From Salegentibacter sp. 24 (GTDB lineage: Bacteria > Bacteroidota > Bacteroidia > Flavobacteriales > Flavobacteriaceae), in the NCBI RefSeq assembly GCF_004362395.1, contig NZ_SNWE01000005.1, positions 124,001 to 188,000 on the forward strand: DNA of 64,000 nt, read 5' to 3'. The translations under genes and the position numbers were made by a program. The notes beneath the pieces were generated by a model. It was not told the DNA's origin, searched no databases, and worked only from the letters and a program-made list of their open reading frames with translations. Positions 1 through 9,493 of this stretch are shown here, piece by piece. The first letter of the stretch is position 1. Each line of letters begins with the position of its first letter.

Positions 1-1
1 A

Positions 2-124
2 GATATCGAAGATGGTGTAAATAAGGCCGGGGAAAAAGTAAAAGAGGGCGCCAGAAAAATTGAAGAAGGTGCAGAAAAAATAGAAGATGAAATTGATGAG
101 GAAATTCACAATAACGACATCTAA
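2..124 (+). CDS. C-terminal end of a small charged protein (partial)
   Basis: An open frame enters from the left edge and ends in TAA at 122-124, giving the last 40 residues of a protein. The visible part is very rich in Lys and Glu, with GARKIEEGAEKIEDEIDEEI repeating a K-I-E-E/D pattern about every seven residues, so it is probably one long amphipathic helix. This resembles small YtxH-like or LEA-like stress proteins, but the family cannot be decided from the tail alone. It is convergent with the polyprenyl synthase gene that follows. Start and N-terminus lie outside the window. Confidence 0.6.
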   Translation, partial: DIEDGVNKAGEKVKEGARKIEEGAEKIEDEIDEEIHNNDI

Positions 125-236
125 TTCATCTCTTTTCTTATAAAATATATAAGGCTTTTTTGTGAATTATTTTAAAAGTCAATTTTCTACTTAAAAGGGT
201 ATTAAGTTGTTGTATAAATGAACCATTAAATGAGCC

Positions 237-1214
237 TTATTTTTTTCGTTCAATAACATAGTTTACCATAAGTTCAAGGGACTCCCGATAAGACGAAGCC
301 GGATAATCTTCTAGGATCAACATAGCTTCCTGCTGAAATTCTTCCATGCGTTTTATCGCATAATCAAGTCCTCCTTTTTTCTTCACAAAACTAATCACCT
401 CCTTTACCCGCTTTTTATCTTTATTATGATTCTTGACAGAATTAATTACCCAGTTCTTTTCTTTTTCGGACGAATTATTTAAAGCGTAGATAAGGGGCAA
501 AGTCATCTTTTGCTCTTTAATATCAATACCTGTTGGTTTTCCTATTTGTTCATCTCCATAATCAAAAAGATCATCTTTAATCTGAAATGCCATCCCTATT
601 AATTCACCAAATCGGCGCATTTTTGGAATAGCATCCGAATCTGGTCTCACCGAAGCAGCGCCCAGGCTACAGCATGCCGCGATTAGTGTAGCGGTTTTTT
701 GCCGGATTATATCGTAATAAACGGCTTCTGTAATATCTAAACGCCTGGCCTTTTCAATTTGTAACAGTTCTCCTTCACTCATTTCCCTGACGGCTACTGA
801 AATTATTTTAAGCAGATCAAAATCATTATTGTCAATTGAAAGCAGTAAACCTTTGGAAAGTAAATAATCGCCTACCAGAACCGCTATTTTGTTCTTCCAT
901 AAAGCATTTATGGAGAAAAACCCGCGACGGCGATTAGAATCGTCGACCACATCATCATGAACCAGGGTAGCCGTATGAATAAGCTCTATAACGGAAGCCC
1001 CTCGATAAGTACGCTCGTTTACACTTCCTTCTGAAACCATCTTAGCCACCAGGAAAACGAACATAGGTCGCATCTGCTTTCCTTTACGATTTACTATATA
1101 ATGGGTGATCCTATTGAGTAGGGCAACTTTTGAAGACATGGCCTCAAGGAACTTTTTTTCAAAAAGCTCCATTTCTTTCTCAACCGGAAGTTTTATTTGG
1201 GAAATTACTTTCAT
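237..1214 (-). CDS. Polyprenyl diphosphate synthase (octaprenyl/heptaprenyl type)
   Basis: This 325-residue trans-prenyltransferase adds isopentenyl diphosphate units to an allylic diphosphate, most likely to make the menaquinone side chain. The first aspartate-rich motif is seen as LVHDDVVDD near residue 90 and the second as KDDLFDYG near residue 215; both bind Mg-diphosphate. GKQMRP near residue 45 is the conserved substrate-binding segment. The length fits IspB-like enzymes. A TATCTTTG -7-like element at 1223-1230 sits very close to the ATG, which would make the transcript almost leaderless. Chain length of the product cannot be read safely, so no symbol is given. Confidence 0.9.
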   Translation of the reverse strand: MKVISQIKLPVEKEMELFEKKFLEAMSSKVALLNRITHYIVNRKGKQMRPMFVFLVAKMVSEGSVNERTYRGASVIELIHTATLVHDDVVDDSNRRRGFFSINALWKNKIAVLVGDYLLSKGLLLSIDNNDFDLLKIISVAVREMSEGELLQIEKARRLDITEAVYYDIIRQKTATLIAACCSLGAASVRPDSDAIPKMRRFGELIGMAFQIKDDLFDYGDEQIGKPTGIDIKEQKMTLPLIYALNNSSEKEKNWVINSVKNHNKDKKRVKEVISFVKKKGGLDYAIKRMEEFQQEAMLILEDYPASSYRESLELMVNYVIERKK

Positions 1215-1354
1215 TAAGCCACCAAAGATAATTATTTATAAACAATATTAAGCGGTGGTTTTCTTTCAAAATAAAGAATCCAGAGACCTTTCTCCAAGGC
1301 GGATAAACGGCCGATAATTAAAGGCATACCAAGGTGAATACACTTAACGACAGA

Positions 1355-2398
1355 TTAGGCGGATTTATTAGCCAACTGTCCACAGGCTGCATCGATATCT
1401 TTTCCACGAGAACGTCTTACGGTAACTGTAATACCGTTTCGCTCCAAAATTTGCTGGTACATATCTGTAGCCTTAGAAGAAGCTTGTTGGAAATTGCCAT
1501 CATCTATAGGATTATATTCTATTAAATTAACTTTACACGGCACATAATTGCAAAAACGCACCAGAGCTTCAGCATCTTTTCGGGTGTCATTAATATCCTT
1601 CCAAACGATATATTCATATGTGATCCGGCTTTTCGTTTTAGAATACCAATACTCCAAAGCTTCACGAAGATCAGCTAACGTAAAAGTTTCGTTAAAAGGC
1701 ATTATCTGTGTGCGGATCTCATCGGTTGCGGCGTGGAGTGAAACAGCGAGTTTTATCTTGGTTTGGTCATCGGCTAGTTTCTTGATCATTTTTGGCACCC
1801 CGGAAGTAGAAATAGTAATTCGTTTTGGAGACATTCCTAAACCTTCGGGTGATGTTATCTTTTCTACCGCTTTCATGACATTGTTATAATTCATAAGCGG
1901 CTCTCCCATACCCATAAAAACAATATTGCTTAGCGGTCTGTCAAAATACAGTCTGCTTTCATTATCTATGGCAACTACCTGATCGTAGATTTCATCAGGA
2001 TTCAGGTTTCGCATTCTTTTTAAACGTGCCGTGGCACAAAACTGGCAATCCAGACTGCAACCTACCTGGGAGGAAACACAGGCCGTAGTTCTGGTAGCTG
2101 TAGGAATTAAAACGGATTCTACCGTAAGCTGATCGTGCAGTTTTACTGCATTTTTAATCGTCCCATCGCTACTGCGTTGCATTTTGTCTACACGAATATG
2201 GTTTATGACAAAATTCTCGTCCAACATTTCACGGGTAGATTTAGAAATATTGGTCATCGCTTCAAAACTATGTGCACCTTTATTCCAAAGCCATTCATAT
2301 ACCTGGCTTCCGCGGAAGGATTTATCGCCATTGGCTACAAAAAATTCCTGAAGTTGGTTTTTAGTAAGCGCCCGTATGTCTTTCTTCTTATTTTTCAC
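1355..2398 (-). CDS. rlmN: Dual-specificity 23S rRNA A2503 / tRNA A37 C2-methyltransferase RlmN
   Basis: Radical-SAM methyltransferase of 347 residues that methylates C2 of adenosine in 23S rRNA and some tRNAs. The radical-SAM cluster motif CX3CX2C is visible in CSLDCQFCATARLKRMRNL. Other family landmarks are the SAM-binding MGMGEPLMNY, the segment TISTSGVPKMI, and the late cysteine in DIDAACGQLA that forms the methyl-carrying Cys intermediate. Length is normal. It lies on the minus strand between the prenyl synthase gene and queA, separated from queA by a terminator, so it is probably its own transcription unit. Confidence 0.96.
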   Translation of the reverse strand: MKNKKKDIRALTKNQLQEFFVANGDKSFRGSQVYEWLWNKGAHSFEAMTNISKSTREMLDENFVINHIRVDKMQRSSDGTIKNAVKLHDQLTVESVLIPTATRTTACVSSQVGCSLDCQFCATARLKRMRNLNPDEIYDQVVAIDNESRLYFDRPLSNIVFMGMGEPLMNYNNVMKAVEKITSPEGLGMSPKRITISTSGVPKMIKKLADDQTKIKLAVSLHAATDEIRTQIMPFNETFTLADLREALEYWYSKTKSRITYEYIVWKDINDTRKDAEALVRFCNYVPCKVNLIEYNPIDDGNFQQASSKATDMYQQILERNGITVTVRRSRGKDIDAACGQLANKSA

Positions 2399-2478
2399 GC
2401 TGCAAAAGTATGAAGAATTAAAGGATTTTTAAGTTAAGCAGAAGCTAAGTGTTTTAATTTCTGGGATTAAGCAGAATC

Positions 2479-2522
2479 AAAAAAAGCCACAACTTACTTT
2501 TTCAATAACCTGTGGCTTTTAT
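2479..2522 (-). terminator. Intrinsic terminator downstream of queA
   Basis: AAAAGCCACA and TGTGGCTTTT form a 10 bp stem around a 19-base loop at 2482-2520. On the minus strand it follows the queA stop codon and runs into a T-rich stretch. The A/T flanks on both sides would also let it work on the plus strand. Confidence 0.8.
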
Positions 2523-2540
2523 AAATTAAATATTTTGGAA

Positions 2541-3590
2541 TTAAATGATCAACATCGCATCTCCATAAGTATAAAAACGATATTTTTCTTTTACCGCTTC
2601 CTCATAAGCGCGCTTCATAAAATCATGTCCTGCAAAGGCCGAGATCATCATTAGAAGCGTAGATTTTGGGGTATGGAAATTTGTAATCATACAATTCGCA
2701 ATACTAAAATCGTAAGGAGGGAAAATAAACTTATTGGTCCACCCACCAAACTCATTTAAAGTATGATTTGAAGAAACCGCGCTTTCAAGCACACGCATAA
2801 CAGTAGTACCTACCGCACAAACGCGTCTGTTTTCAAGTTTGGCTTTATTAATGGTTTGTGTCGCTTTTCTTTCAATAAAAGCTTCTTCACTATCCATTTT
2901 ATGCTTACTAAGGTCTTCTACCTCAACAGGACTAAAAGTACCCAATCCTACATGCAAAGTTACTTCCGCGAAATCAATCCCTTTAATCTCCAAACGCTTT
3001 AAAAGGTGTTTAGAAAAGTGAAGTCCTGCAGTAGGTGCCGCTACAGCTCCTTCTTCTTTCGCATATATTGTTTGATAGCGTTCCTGGTCCTCAGGTTCAA
3101 CATCACGTTTGATATATTTAGGAAGTGGAGTCTCCCCAAGTTCTTTCAGCTTTTTCCTGAAATCTTCATAAGAACCGTCATAAAGGAAACGAAGCGTCCT
3201 TCCACGAGAAGTAGTATTATCTATAACTTCAGCAACTAAACTTTCGTCATCACCAAAATAAAGTTTATTACCGATTCTAATTTTTCTGGCAGGATCAACA
3301 AGAACATCCCAAAGTTTGGTTTCCGGATTCAATTCCCTTAAAAGAAAAACTTCGATTCTAGCACCTGTTTTTTCCTTATTACCAAATAAACGCGCCGGAA
3401 ATACTTTGGTATTGTTTAATACCATAACATCTTCAGGCTCGAAATAATCAAGGATATCTTTAAATTGTTTATGTTCAATTGTTTGTTCTTTCCTGTTTAA
3501 AACCATTAGCCTTGCTTCATCCCTATTCTCTGAAGGGTATTCCGCCAAAAGTTCATCTGGAAGTTCAAAATTGAAGTGTGAAAGTTTCAT
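2541..3590 (-). CDS. queA: S-adenosylmethionine:tRNA ribosyltransferase-isomerase QueA
   Basis: QueA transfers and isomerises the ribosyl group of SAM onto 7-aminomethyl-7-deazaguanine in tRNA, giving epoxyqueuosine. The protein begins [20 protein letters not shown] and carries the conserved stretches [39 protein letters not shown] and [18 protein letters not shown]. About 349 residues is the family's normal length. A second ATG lies two codons upstream at 3596; I prefer 3590 because homologues start MKLS. No other queuosine gene is present in the window. It uses SAM made by the metK gene found further along, but is not linked to it. Confidence 0.95.
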   Translation of the reverse strand: MKLSHFNFELPDELLAEYPSENRDEARLMVLNRKEQTIEHKQFKDILDYFEPEDVMVLNNTKVFPARLFGNKEKTGARIEVFLLRELNPETKLWDVLVDPARKIRIGNKLYFGDDESLVAEVIDNTTSRGRTLRFLYDGSYEDFRKKLKELGETPLPKYIKRDVEPEDQERYQTIYAKEEGAVAAPTAGLHFSKHLLKRLEIKGIDFAEVTLHVGLGTFSPVEVEDLSKHKMDSEEAFIERKATQTINKAKLENRRVCAVGTTVMRVLESAVSSNHTLNEFGGWTNKFIFPPYDFSIANCMITNFHTPKSTLLMMISAFAGHDFMKRAYEEAVKEKYRFYTYGDAMLII

Positions 3591-3677
3591 TCCCATAGTT
3601 GCATTTTTAGAAGCGGCAAATATACAATCTCAAGATAGGGGTTGTCAAGTATTTAACGGTTTATTTGAAAAAAGCTT

Positions 3678-4907
3678 TTAAATAGAAGTTTTTTCAATAT
3701 TGAAATTGAGTTTTTCTAAATCTTCCCAGAAACCCGGGTAAGATTTTGATACTACTTCGGCATCTTCAATTTTAAATGGAATTTTTAATCCAAGGGGAGC
3801 AAAGGCCATTGCCATCCGGTGATCATTATAGGTTGCTACAGAGACCTGCTCTGAGAATTCCTGCTGTGGAAATAGTTCCAGGCTATTATGGGTAACTTTT
3901 ACTTTACTTCCGAATTTTTCAATTTCTGTTTTTAATGCCTCAAGCCTGTCGGTTTCCTTAATTTTCAAGGTATGCAAACCGGTTAAACGACAGGGAACGT
4001 TAAGAGCTAAACAGGTAACTGCTATGGTTTGAGCGATATCGGGAGAATTTTGTAGATTTTCTTCAATATGTTTCGGTTTGGGAGCCACGTGTTTTTCTAA
4101 AATAATATGATCTTTTTCAAATCTGGTATGGACCCCAAACTGCTTATATATATTGGCAAGACAGGAATCTCCCTGTAAACTGGTTTTCCTATAAGTACTG
4201 AGTTTAAGATCAGCTGATTCACTTATCGCTGCCAGGCTATAATAATAAGAAGCGGAACTCCAGTCTGACTCTACCGCCAGGGTTTGTTTTTGCAAAGCAA
4301 GGGTCGGTTCGATTTTAATAGTATTTCCTTCAAAAACTCCTTTAATTCCAGCCCGCTGCAAGATTTCCAGGGTCATTTTAATGTAAGGTACAGAAGTTAT
4401 TTCTCCTTCTAAAAAAATTTCGAGCCCCTTAGGAAGGGATGGTGCAATCAACATTAATGCAGAAATATACTGACTACTTATATTAGCCTCTAAACTCACC
4501 TTACTTACCTGTAGTTTTTTACCTTTAATTCGTATGGGTGGGTAGCCCTCATTCTTTTCATAAGAAATATCGGCTCCCATAGTTTTAAGCGCATCAACTA
4601 AAAGCTTTACAGGCCGCTCAGTCATTCGTTTACTTCCGGTTAAAACTACCTCCCTACCATTTAAAGTAGAAAAATATGCTGTTAAAAATCTCATAGCGGT
4701 CCCAGCGTGATGGATATCTATTAATTCATCCTCACTGTCCAGGGCTTTTTGTAAATAATGGGTATCGTCACTATTAGAAAGATTGCCAATCTTCAAATTC
4801 GGATATAATGCCTGCAAAATCAGCAAACGGTTGGATTCACTTTTTGAGCCGGTAATTTTAATGGCACCGGTCAGATGTTTTTTGGTATTTGAGATCTTTA
4901 AATTCAT
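3678..4907 (-). CDS. aroA: 3-phosphoshikimate 1-carboxyvinyltransferase (EPSP synthase)
   Basis: EPSP synthase joins shikimate-3-phosphate and phosphoenolpyruvate, the sixth step of the shikimate pathway. Seen in the sequence are the KSESNRLLIL segment near residue 20, a GTAMRFLTAYF stretch near 68, LTGLHTLKIKETDRL in the C-terminal half and NDHRMAMAFAPLGL near 365. At 409 residues it is slightly shorter than the roughly 430 usual in proteobacteria, which is common in Bacteroidota. It is about 6 kb from the aromatic operon and not obviously co-regulated with it. A small membrane protein gene ends 9 bp upstream of its start. Confidence 0.95.
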   Translation of the reverse strand: MNLKISNTKKHLTGAIKITGSKSESNRLLILQALYPNLKIGNLSNSDDTHYLQKALDSEDELIDIHHAGTAMRFLTAYFSTLNGREVVLTGSKRMTERPVKLLVDALKTMGADISYEKNEGYPPIRIKGKKLQVSKVSLEANISSQYISALMLIAPSLPKGLEIFLEGEITSVPYIKMTLEILQRAGIKGVFEGNTIKIEPTLALQKQTLAVESDWSSASYYYSLAAISESADLKLSTYRKTSLQGDSCLANIYKQFGVHTRFEKDHIILEKHVAPKPKHIEENLQNSPDIAQTIAVTCLALNVPCRLTGLHTLKIKETDRLEALKTEIEKFGSKVKVTHNSLELFPQQEFSEQVSVATYNDHRMAMAFAPLGLKIPFKIEDAEVVSKSYPGFWEDLEKLNFNIEKTSI

Positions 4908-4916
4908 TGATAAGTA

Positions 4917-5180
4917 TTATTTATCCGCATCCTTCTTTTGTTTAGCTCTGAATTGACCTAATGCAATGATAAAACCATATGCGAAAGCAGCAAGTAGCTG
5001 ACCAGCAATAAAACGAAACAACTTCCCGTCCTCTGTGCGCTGAGTAAAATAGGTTTTAAAATCGAATCCGCCGTATTCAAACAACATACTTACTATATCA
5101 TAAACGATAAGAAAGCCTAGCCCAAGGAATAAAACCGATTTCCAGAAGGCTCTTTGCGAAATCATCTCTTTGAATTTCAT
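4917..5180 (-). CDS. Small membrane protein of unknown function
   Basis: An 87-residue protein with two probable transmembrane segments, one around residues 13-33 (SVLFLGLGFLIVYDIVSML) and one around 58-75 (IAGQLLAAFAYGFIIALG), and a lysine-rich C-terminus QFRAKQKKDADK. It starts inside the stop codon of the MazG-like gene (TAATG overlap) and is followed closely by aroA, so the three probably share a transcript. I do not recognise a named family and assign no function. Confidence 0.8.
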   Translation of the reverse strand: MKFKEMISQRAFWKSVLFLGLGFLIVYDIVSMLFEYGGFDFKTYFTQRTEDGKLFRFIAGQLLAAFAYGFIIALGQFRAKQKKDADK

Positions 5181-5506
5181 TATTTTAACTTTTCGTTATT
5201 ATGATGTCTGTCGTGATCTCTTTTTGTTTTTATTTCCAGTTTTTTATCAAAGGCTTTTTGAAGATCTACCCCCGTTTGATTGGCTAAGCAAAGAACTACA
5301 AACATTACATCTGCCAGTTCCTCTCCCAGGTCTTTCTCTTTATCTGATTCCTTTTCACTTTGTTCGCCATAACGACGGGCGATAATTCGGGCAACCTCTC
5401 CTACTTCTTCGGTAAGTTGCGCCATATTGGTAAGCTCATTAAAATACCGAACCCCATGTTCCTTTATCCAGGTATCAACAGCTTTCTGAGCATTTTCTAT
5501 ATCCAT
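5180..5506 (-). CDS. MazG-like nucleotide pyrophosphohydrolase
   Basis: A 108-residue all-alpha NTP pyrophosphohydrolase that probably hydrolyses nucleoside triphosphates to monophosphates (house-cleaning). The metal-binding signature EExxE...ExxD is visible as LTEEVGEVARI followed by GEELADVMFVVLCLANQ. The single short domain matches the MazG-like/iMazG group rather than the two-domain E. coli MazG. It sits 7 bp downstream of the 670-residue DUF3857 gene and overlaps the next small membrane protein gene by one base. The true substrate cannot be told from sequence. Confidence 0.88.
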   Translation of the reverse strand: MDIENAQKAVDTWIKEHGVRYFNELTNMAQLTEEVGEVARIIARRYGEQSEKESDKEKDLGEELADVMFVVLCLANQTGVDLQKAFDKKLEIKTKRDHDRHHNNEKLK

Positions 5507-5513
5507 TTCGTTC

Positions 5514-7526
5514 TTAAGATTTTGTCAAAACTATGGCTTCTGAATGTTTATTTACCATTTCACTATAGAAATTTTTAAGTCCTTCATAATCCAGGGAGGA
5601 ATAAACTATATTGTTTAAATCCAAAGAAGATTCAATCCTTAAAAACTTTCCATTTAAAGCTACTACAAATTTAAAAACACCAGCTCCATTTTTTAGGTCC
5701 ACAATAGCACTTTCTGGCAAAGATTCGACTTCATAACCTTCGGGAATAAGAAAATTTATAGTGTTGCTATCACTAGATGGAAAATCGAAAAATATAGGAT
5801 AATTACGCTCCTTACCCTTAAAAGGATTTTCGGTAAGACCTGCAAAAACCATAGGTTTAAAATATATTTTTTCATTTATGATTTCCATCGCATTCTTAAG
5901 CTCAAAATTATAGCTTTGTTTAATAATTTTTCCAATGGCTTTTTCGTTGGAAATAGTCACATCAGATATTTCTATATTTCCTTTGTTTTTTTCCAGAACC
6001 GGTATATAATCTTTTTTAGCTAATCCAGCATAATCGTCTCGGAATTTTTTAGCGTGTAAACCATTTAATTTCCTTACCAACTTTCCTTGTAAGACCATAT
6101 CATCATCAAACTGCATGTTGAGCATAGTTATATTTTCAGATTTTACAGTAGGCATCAAATTCACCCAATCGGATGTCCCATCTTCCCTAATAATTCTGCC
6201 TCGCCAGTTCATAGCCCTATTGGGAAGTTCCCCTATCGCTACGTTTTTATCGGTAGCATCCATTAAAACAAAATCATCTTGAGTTTCAACAGCGGCTATA
6301 ACATAATTAAAACCATTTCGGGTGGGGTAGATGGGAATACCGTGAGATTTGGTACTTACAAGTACTGGATTAGCCTCAAAGCCCGCGTATCTTAGCATAC
6401 TAACCAACATTAAGTTTATATCACCGGTATTTCCTGCACCCTTAATATAAGCTGATTTTATTCCACTTTCTGCCCGAAATCCTATAAAATCGTTCCAGGT
6501 AATTTTATTCTTCACATAATTAAAAATCTTTGCTAGTTTCCCGGTTCGGTCCTTAGTATCGCTCAGTAGTTTATCGATATCCTTATCGAAAAAATTAGTT
6601 CTGTTGACTTCCTGCTTTAGGCCGGAGTCATTATATATACTTTTTGCTACCCCTTCCCAGGTTCGGGAATAATTCTCTACCGGTGAATCTGGAAACTGGG
6701 TATATTTTAGTTCCCAACGCAAATATGCGGCATAATTTTGCAGATAATCAACGTACATCTCCTTTTTCAGCGGTGGAATGTCATTTCTTTTAAAATCATA
6801 ATTATTAAGCAAGTAATCGATACTCCGCTGATCATAATCTGTGCTAACTACTCGCTGGCCAGTTCTACTCTTTTGGGTATACCTATAAGTGAAGGTTTCT
6901 GTAGATTTATTAATTGGGAAAATTATAGGAGATTTAGGATTGTAGTGCATTCTAAAACCAAAAAATTCTGGAATTTTTATCTCGGCTTCTAATCGCTTGA
7001 CAGGAATTTCAAACTGCAAGGGCACATCATCTATAGAAGTAGTAAAAGGAGAGGTGATAGTGTATTTATATTCAATTACGCTGCCTTCTGTTACGGCGGG
7101 CATTGTGAATTTTGTTTTTAAAATATACTTGTTGGTTTCCTCATTAAAAATTCCATTATTCCTTAACTTTTCATCAACCAGCTTTCCATCCTCAATATTG
7201 TAGGTATATCCTTTAATATTGCCGATATCATCCCTCTCTGTTCCGTTCTGATATCCACTAATAGTTTTATTAGCCCATTTTAAACCTTCTTTATTATAGA
7301 TTTTAATACGCTCGTGAACTTCGGTAACCAGACTTAAGCCGGTATTTTGGTTTAAATCATAATAGACCCTATGTTCCCTAAATAATATCGCTGCATTGGC
7401 CTCTTTATATTTGGGATGTACCTTTTCAAGTACTTCTTCTTTGGAAACCTTTCCGAATTTATAATTTTGTGCCTGAAGCAAACACACTGAAAGTACACTG
7501 ATGATAAAAAAATAAAAATGTTTCAT
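5514..7526 (-). CDS. DUF3857 / transglutaminase-like exported protein, catalytic residues lost
   Basis: A 670-residue exported protein with signal peptide MKHFYFFIISVLSVCLLQAQ. The N-terminal half (about 50-230) is a DUF3857 beta domain and the middle (about 260-430) a transglutaminase-like fold. Where active family members have GDCK with the nucleophilic cysteine, this one has NTGDINLMLVSML, and the catalytic histidine position reads FNYVIAA; only the acidic residue region (LMDATD) is kept. It therefore looks like a pseudo-enzyme, perhaps a binding or scaffold protein in the periplasm. The next gene, 7 bp upstream, encodes a related protein with an intact triad, and the two are likely co-transcribed. 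Confidence 0.85.
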   Translation of the reverse strand: MKHFYFFIISVLSVCLLQAQNYKFGKVSKEEVLEKVHPKYKEANAAILFREHRVYYDLNQNTGLSLVTEVHERIKIYNKEGLKWANKTISGYQNGTERDDIGNIKGYTYNIEDGKLVDEKLRNNGIFNEETNKYILKTKFTMPAVTEGSVIEYKYTITSPFTTSIDDVPLQFEIPVKRLEAEIKIPEFFGFRMHYNPKSPIIFPINKSTETFTYRYTQKSRTGQRVVSTDYDQRSIDYLLNNYDFKRNDIPPLKKEMYVDYLQNYAAYLRWELKYTQFPDSPVENYSRTWEGVAKSIYNDSGLKQEVNRTNFFDKDIDKLLSDTKDRTGKLAKIFNYVKNKITWNDFIGFRAESGIKSAYIKGAGNTGDINLMLVSMLRYAGFEANPVLVSTKSHGIPIYPTRNGFNYVIAAVETQDDFVLMDATDKNVAIGELPNRAMNWRGRIIREDGTSDWVNLMPTVKSENITMLNMQFDDDMVLQGKLVRKLNGLHAKKFRDDYAGLAKKDYIPVLEKNKGNIEISDVTISNEKAIGKIIKQSYNFELKNAMEIINEKIYFKPMVFAGLTENPFKGKERNYPIFFDFPSSDSNTINFLIPEGYEVESLPESAIVDLKNGAGVFKFVVALNGKFLRIESSLDLNNIVYSSLDYEGLKNFYSEMVNKHSEAIVLTKS

Positions 7527-7533
7527 AAAATGA

Positions 7534-9441
7534 TTAATTACTGACTAAAACTGCTTTTTGGTTGGTAAAAGACCTTATTTGATTCATAAATTTACGGTAG
7601 GCATTATATTTCGAACTCCCCCAGTTACCCTCTTTCAAAACCAAAAGTCTTTCCACTTTTAGCTGAGTCCCATCAATTCCTGTAATACTGGCTTTAAAGA
7701 ATAATTTTCCAAATTCATTTTCAATGCTAAACGGATCGGGAATAGATTCTATCTTAAATTTTTCCGGTATTTTATACTGGAAAACGTCCTTATAAGTTTT
7801 ACCTCTTTGTATAACCAAAGGAAGTTTTCTGGCCTGGTTTCTAGGTAAACTAAAGAATTTAGCAGGCAAAAAATCTAAGGGTAATAGCAAGCGATTCCCT
7901 GCTTTTGAAGCTAATTTAACCCCTTTGATTTTTAGATTTTCAGTAAAGACTACTGAATCCCTGTCATTCTCAAACACTATCTCTGCGATCTCCAATTCCT
8001 TTAAATGCCCCCATTTTTCACGATAATAAATTTTCTGGTGGTCTTCTTTCAGGTTTCTTATTCCGTAAATATCGCCATATGGTATCCCTGAATTTTCACA
8101 GGTAACATTTGCCGAAAATCCACCATCTTCATTGAGAAGGATTTCACTAAAGCTTTTCTTTAAATTTACTTCTGTTGAATAGTTAGGGGTGCTAATAATT
8201 TCTCCTCCTTCCGGTGTGATTTTTAAAACTTTTCTATCATCGGTAAAATCGCCTAAATAATTAAATGGAGTTGATTGACTGGTACATTCTAACCAGACTT
8301 CCTCTCCCTCAAATGGTAAATTAAGAATAACGTGATTGCCTTGCATGGAAGCAAATTCCGGGTCAATATTATTCTTTTTCCCTCCATAAACAACGGTATA
8401 GTACGAGGGTATTCCTAGAGATTCCAAAAGGGCTTTGGTATAATTGGTAAGTGCTTTACAATCGCCATAACCAAGTTCGTCCACATCTTTGGCATGCATT
8501 GGCTCCCAGCCGCCAATACCTAACTGTACACTTATATAGCGCGTGTTTTCCTGGACATAGTTATAAACAATTTCTGCCTTTTCCCGCTCTGAAGGAGCAT
8601 TAGCCGTAAGATTATTAATCATAACAACTGTCTCCTGTGGAAGTGCGGTCTTGCCTTTTAATAAATAATCATATTGCCATTTACCCAGTTCCTTCCAGTT
8701 GGAAGCTTTACCCTGTACACCAACCAAAGCAAATTCGTTTAATGCGACATAGACCTGTGGTAAAAAACTTGAAAGATCAGGGCTTAAAACCTCATGTTCT
8801 ATTGCTGAAATATTCTGGACTTCATAAAATAACTCTGAATCTGAATTGTTTTTGTCAAAATCCAATTCTTGAAAATTATTTTGTTCAAACCTGAAAGGAA
8901 TAGCATTTGGATTTACAAATCTATAGGAAGCCCGTTCTACACTTAGGTTATAATTCTCAATCGGTTTCCAGGGCTGGATAAAAATAGTGGAATTTGTTTC
9001 TACTACGCTTTCATATGCTATGGTGATTGGATATTCTTTAATTGTATAGTTTAAATAACTAAGTCGATTATCACTAAAGAGGGTGCCTGAACCATGAAGA
9101 CTACGATGATCAAAATTGCGTTGTTTTATTTTATCAATTACTTCTCCACGACTATTGTATACAATAACTCGCTGATCTTTTATTTTCCTGTTTTCATCGT
9201 AAAAATCATAGGCTTGTATGTGTTGATCTCCGTTTTGGTTAAGAACCGAAACCACACGTTTGGTTTTTATTCTCATTTTATCAACCGCAAGAATGGAAAC
9301 CTCAATAGCTTCGTTGCGAACAATAGCATTCGAGTTGACCAGTAAATCGGGAGCTATGGATAAGATAGAATAATCCTGACTAAGGAGGTTGGTTGTGGCT
9401 AGGTGGAAAAATAAAAATTGGAGTATTAAAATCTTGCGCAT
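7534..9441 (-). CDS. DUF3857 / transglutaminase domain exported protein
   Basis: A 635-residue exported protein with signal peptide MRKILILQFLFFHLATTNLLSQ. It has an N-terminal DUF3857 domain (about 50-230) and a transglutaminase-like cysteine-protease fold (about 270-400). The expected triad is present: cysteine in ELGYGDCKALTNYTKALL, histidine in QGNHVILNLPF and an acidic residue in VWLECTSQ. The C-terminal 200 residues form another beta-rich region. Probably a periplasmic peptidase or amidase-like protein; the substrate is unknown. It precedes the catalytically degenerate paralogue, suggesting the two act together. Confidence 0.86.
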   Translation of the reverse strand: MRKILILQFLFFHLATTNLLSQDYSILSIAPDLLVNSNAIVRNEAIEVSILAVDKMRIKTKRVVSVLNQNGDQHIQAYDFYDENRKIKDQRVIVYNSRGEVIDKIKQRNFDHRSLHGSGTLFSDNRLSYLNYTIKEYPITIAYESVVETNSTIFIQPWKPIENYNLSVERASYRFVNPNAIPFRFEQNNFQELDFDKNNSDSELFYEVQNISAIEHEVLSPDLSSFLPQVYVALNEFALVGVQGKASNWKELGKWQYDYLLKGKTALPQETVVMINNLTANAPSEREKAEIVYNYVQENTRYISVQLGIGGWEPMHAKDVDELGYGDCKALTNYTKALLESLGIPSYYTVVYGGKKNNIDPEFASMQGNHVILNLPFEGEEVWLECTSQSTPFNYLGDFTDDRKVLKITPEGGEIISTPNYSTEVNLKKSFSEILLNEDGGFSANVTCENSGIPYGDIYGIRNLKEDHQKIYYREKWGHLKELEIAEIVFENDRDSVVFTENLKIKGVKLASKAGNRLLLPLDFLPAKFFSLPRNQARKLPLVIQRGKTYKDVFQYKIPEKFKIESIPDPFSIENEFGKLFFKASITGIDGTQLKVERLLVLKEGNWGSSKYNAYRKFMNQIRSFTNQKAVLVSN

Positions 9442-9493
9442 TTATCTACAGGGATGAAGTATAGTATCGCAAGATATTAAATTTTAACCAATT

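Noticed and set aside
1215-1262. CCACC / GGTGG pair in the gap upstream of the prenyl synthase gene
   Set aside because: Only five pairs with a loop of over 25 bases; not distinguishable from chance.
2135-2413. Plus-strand open frames lying within rlmN, metH, aroA and other genes
   Set aside because: They lie opposite well-supported genes, have no start signals or family features and are products of the reverse reading of coding DNA.
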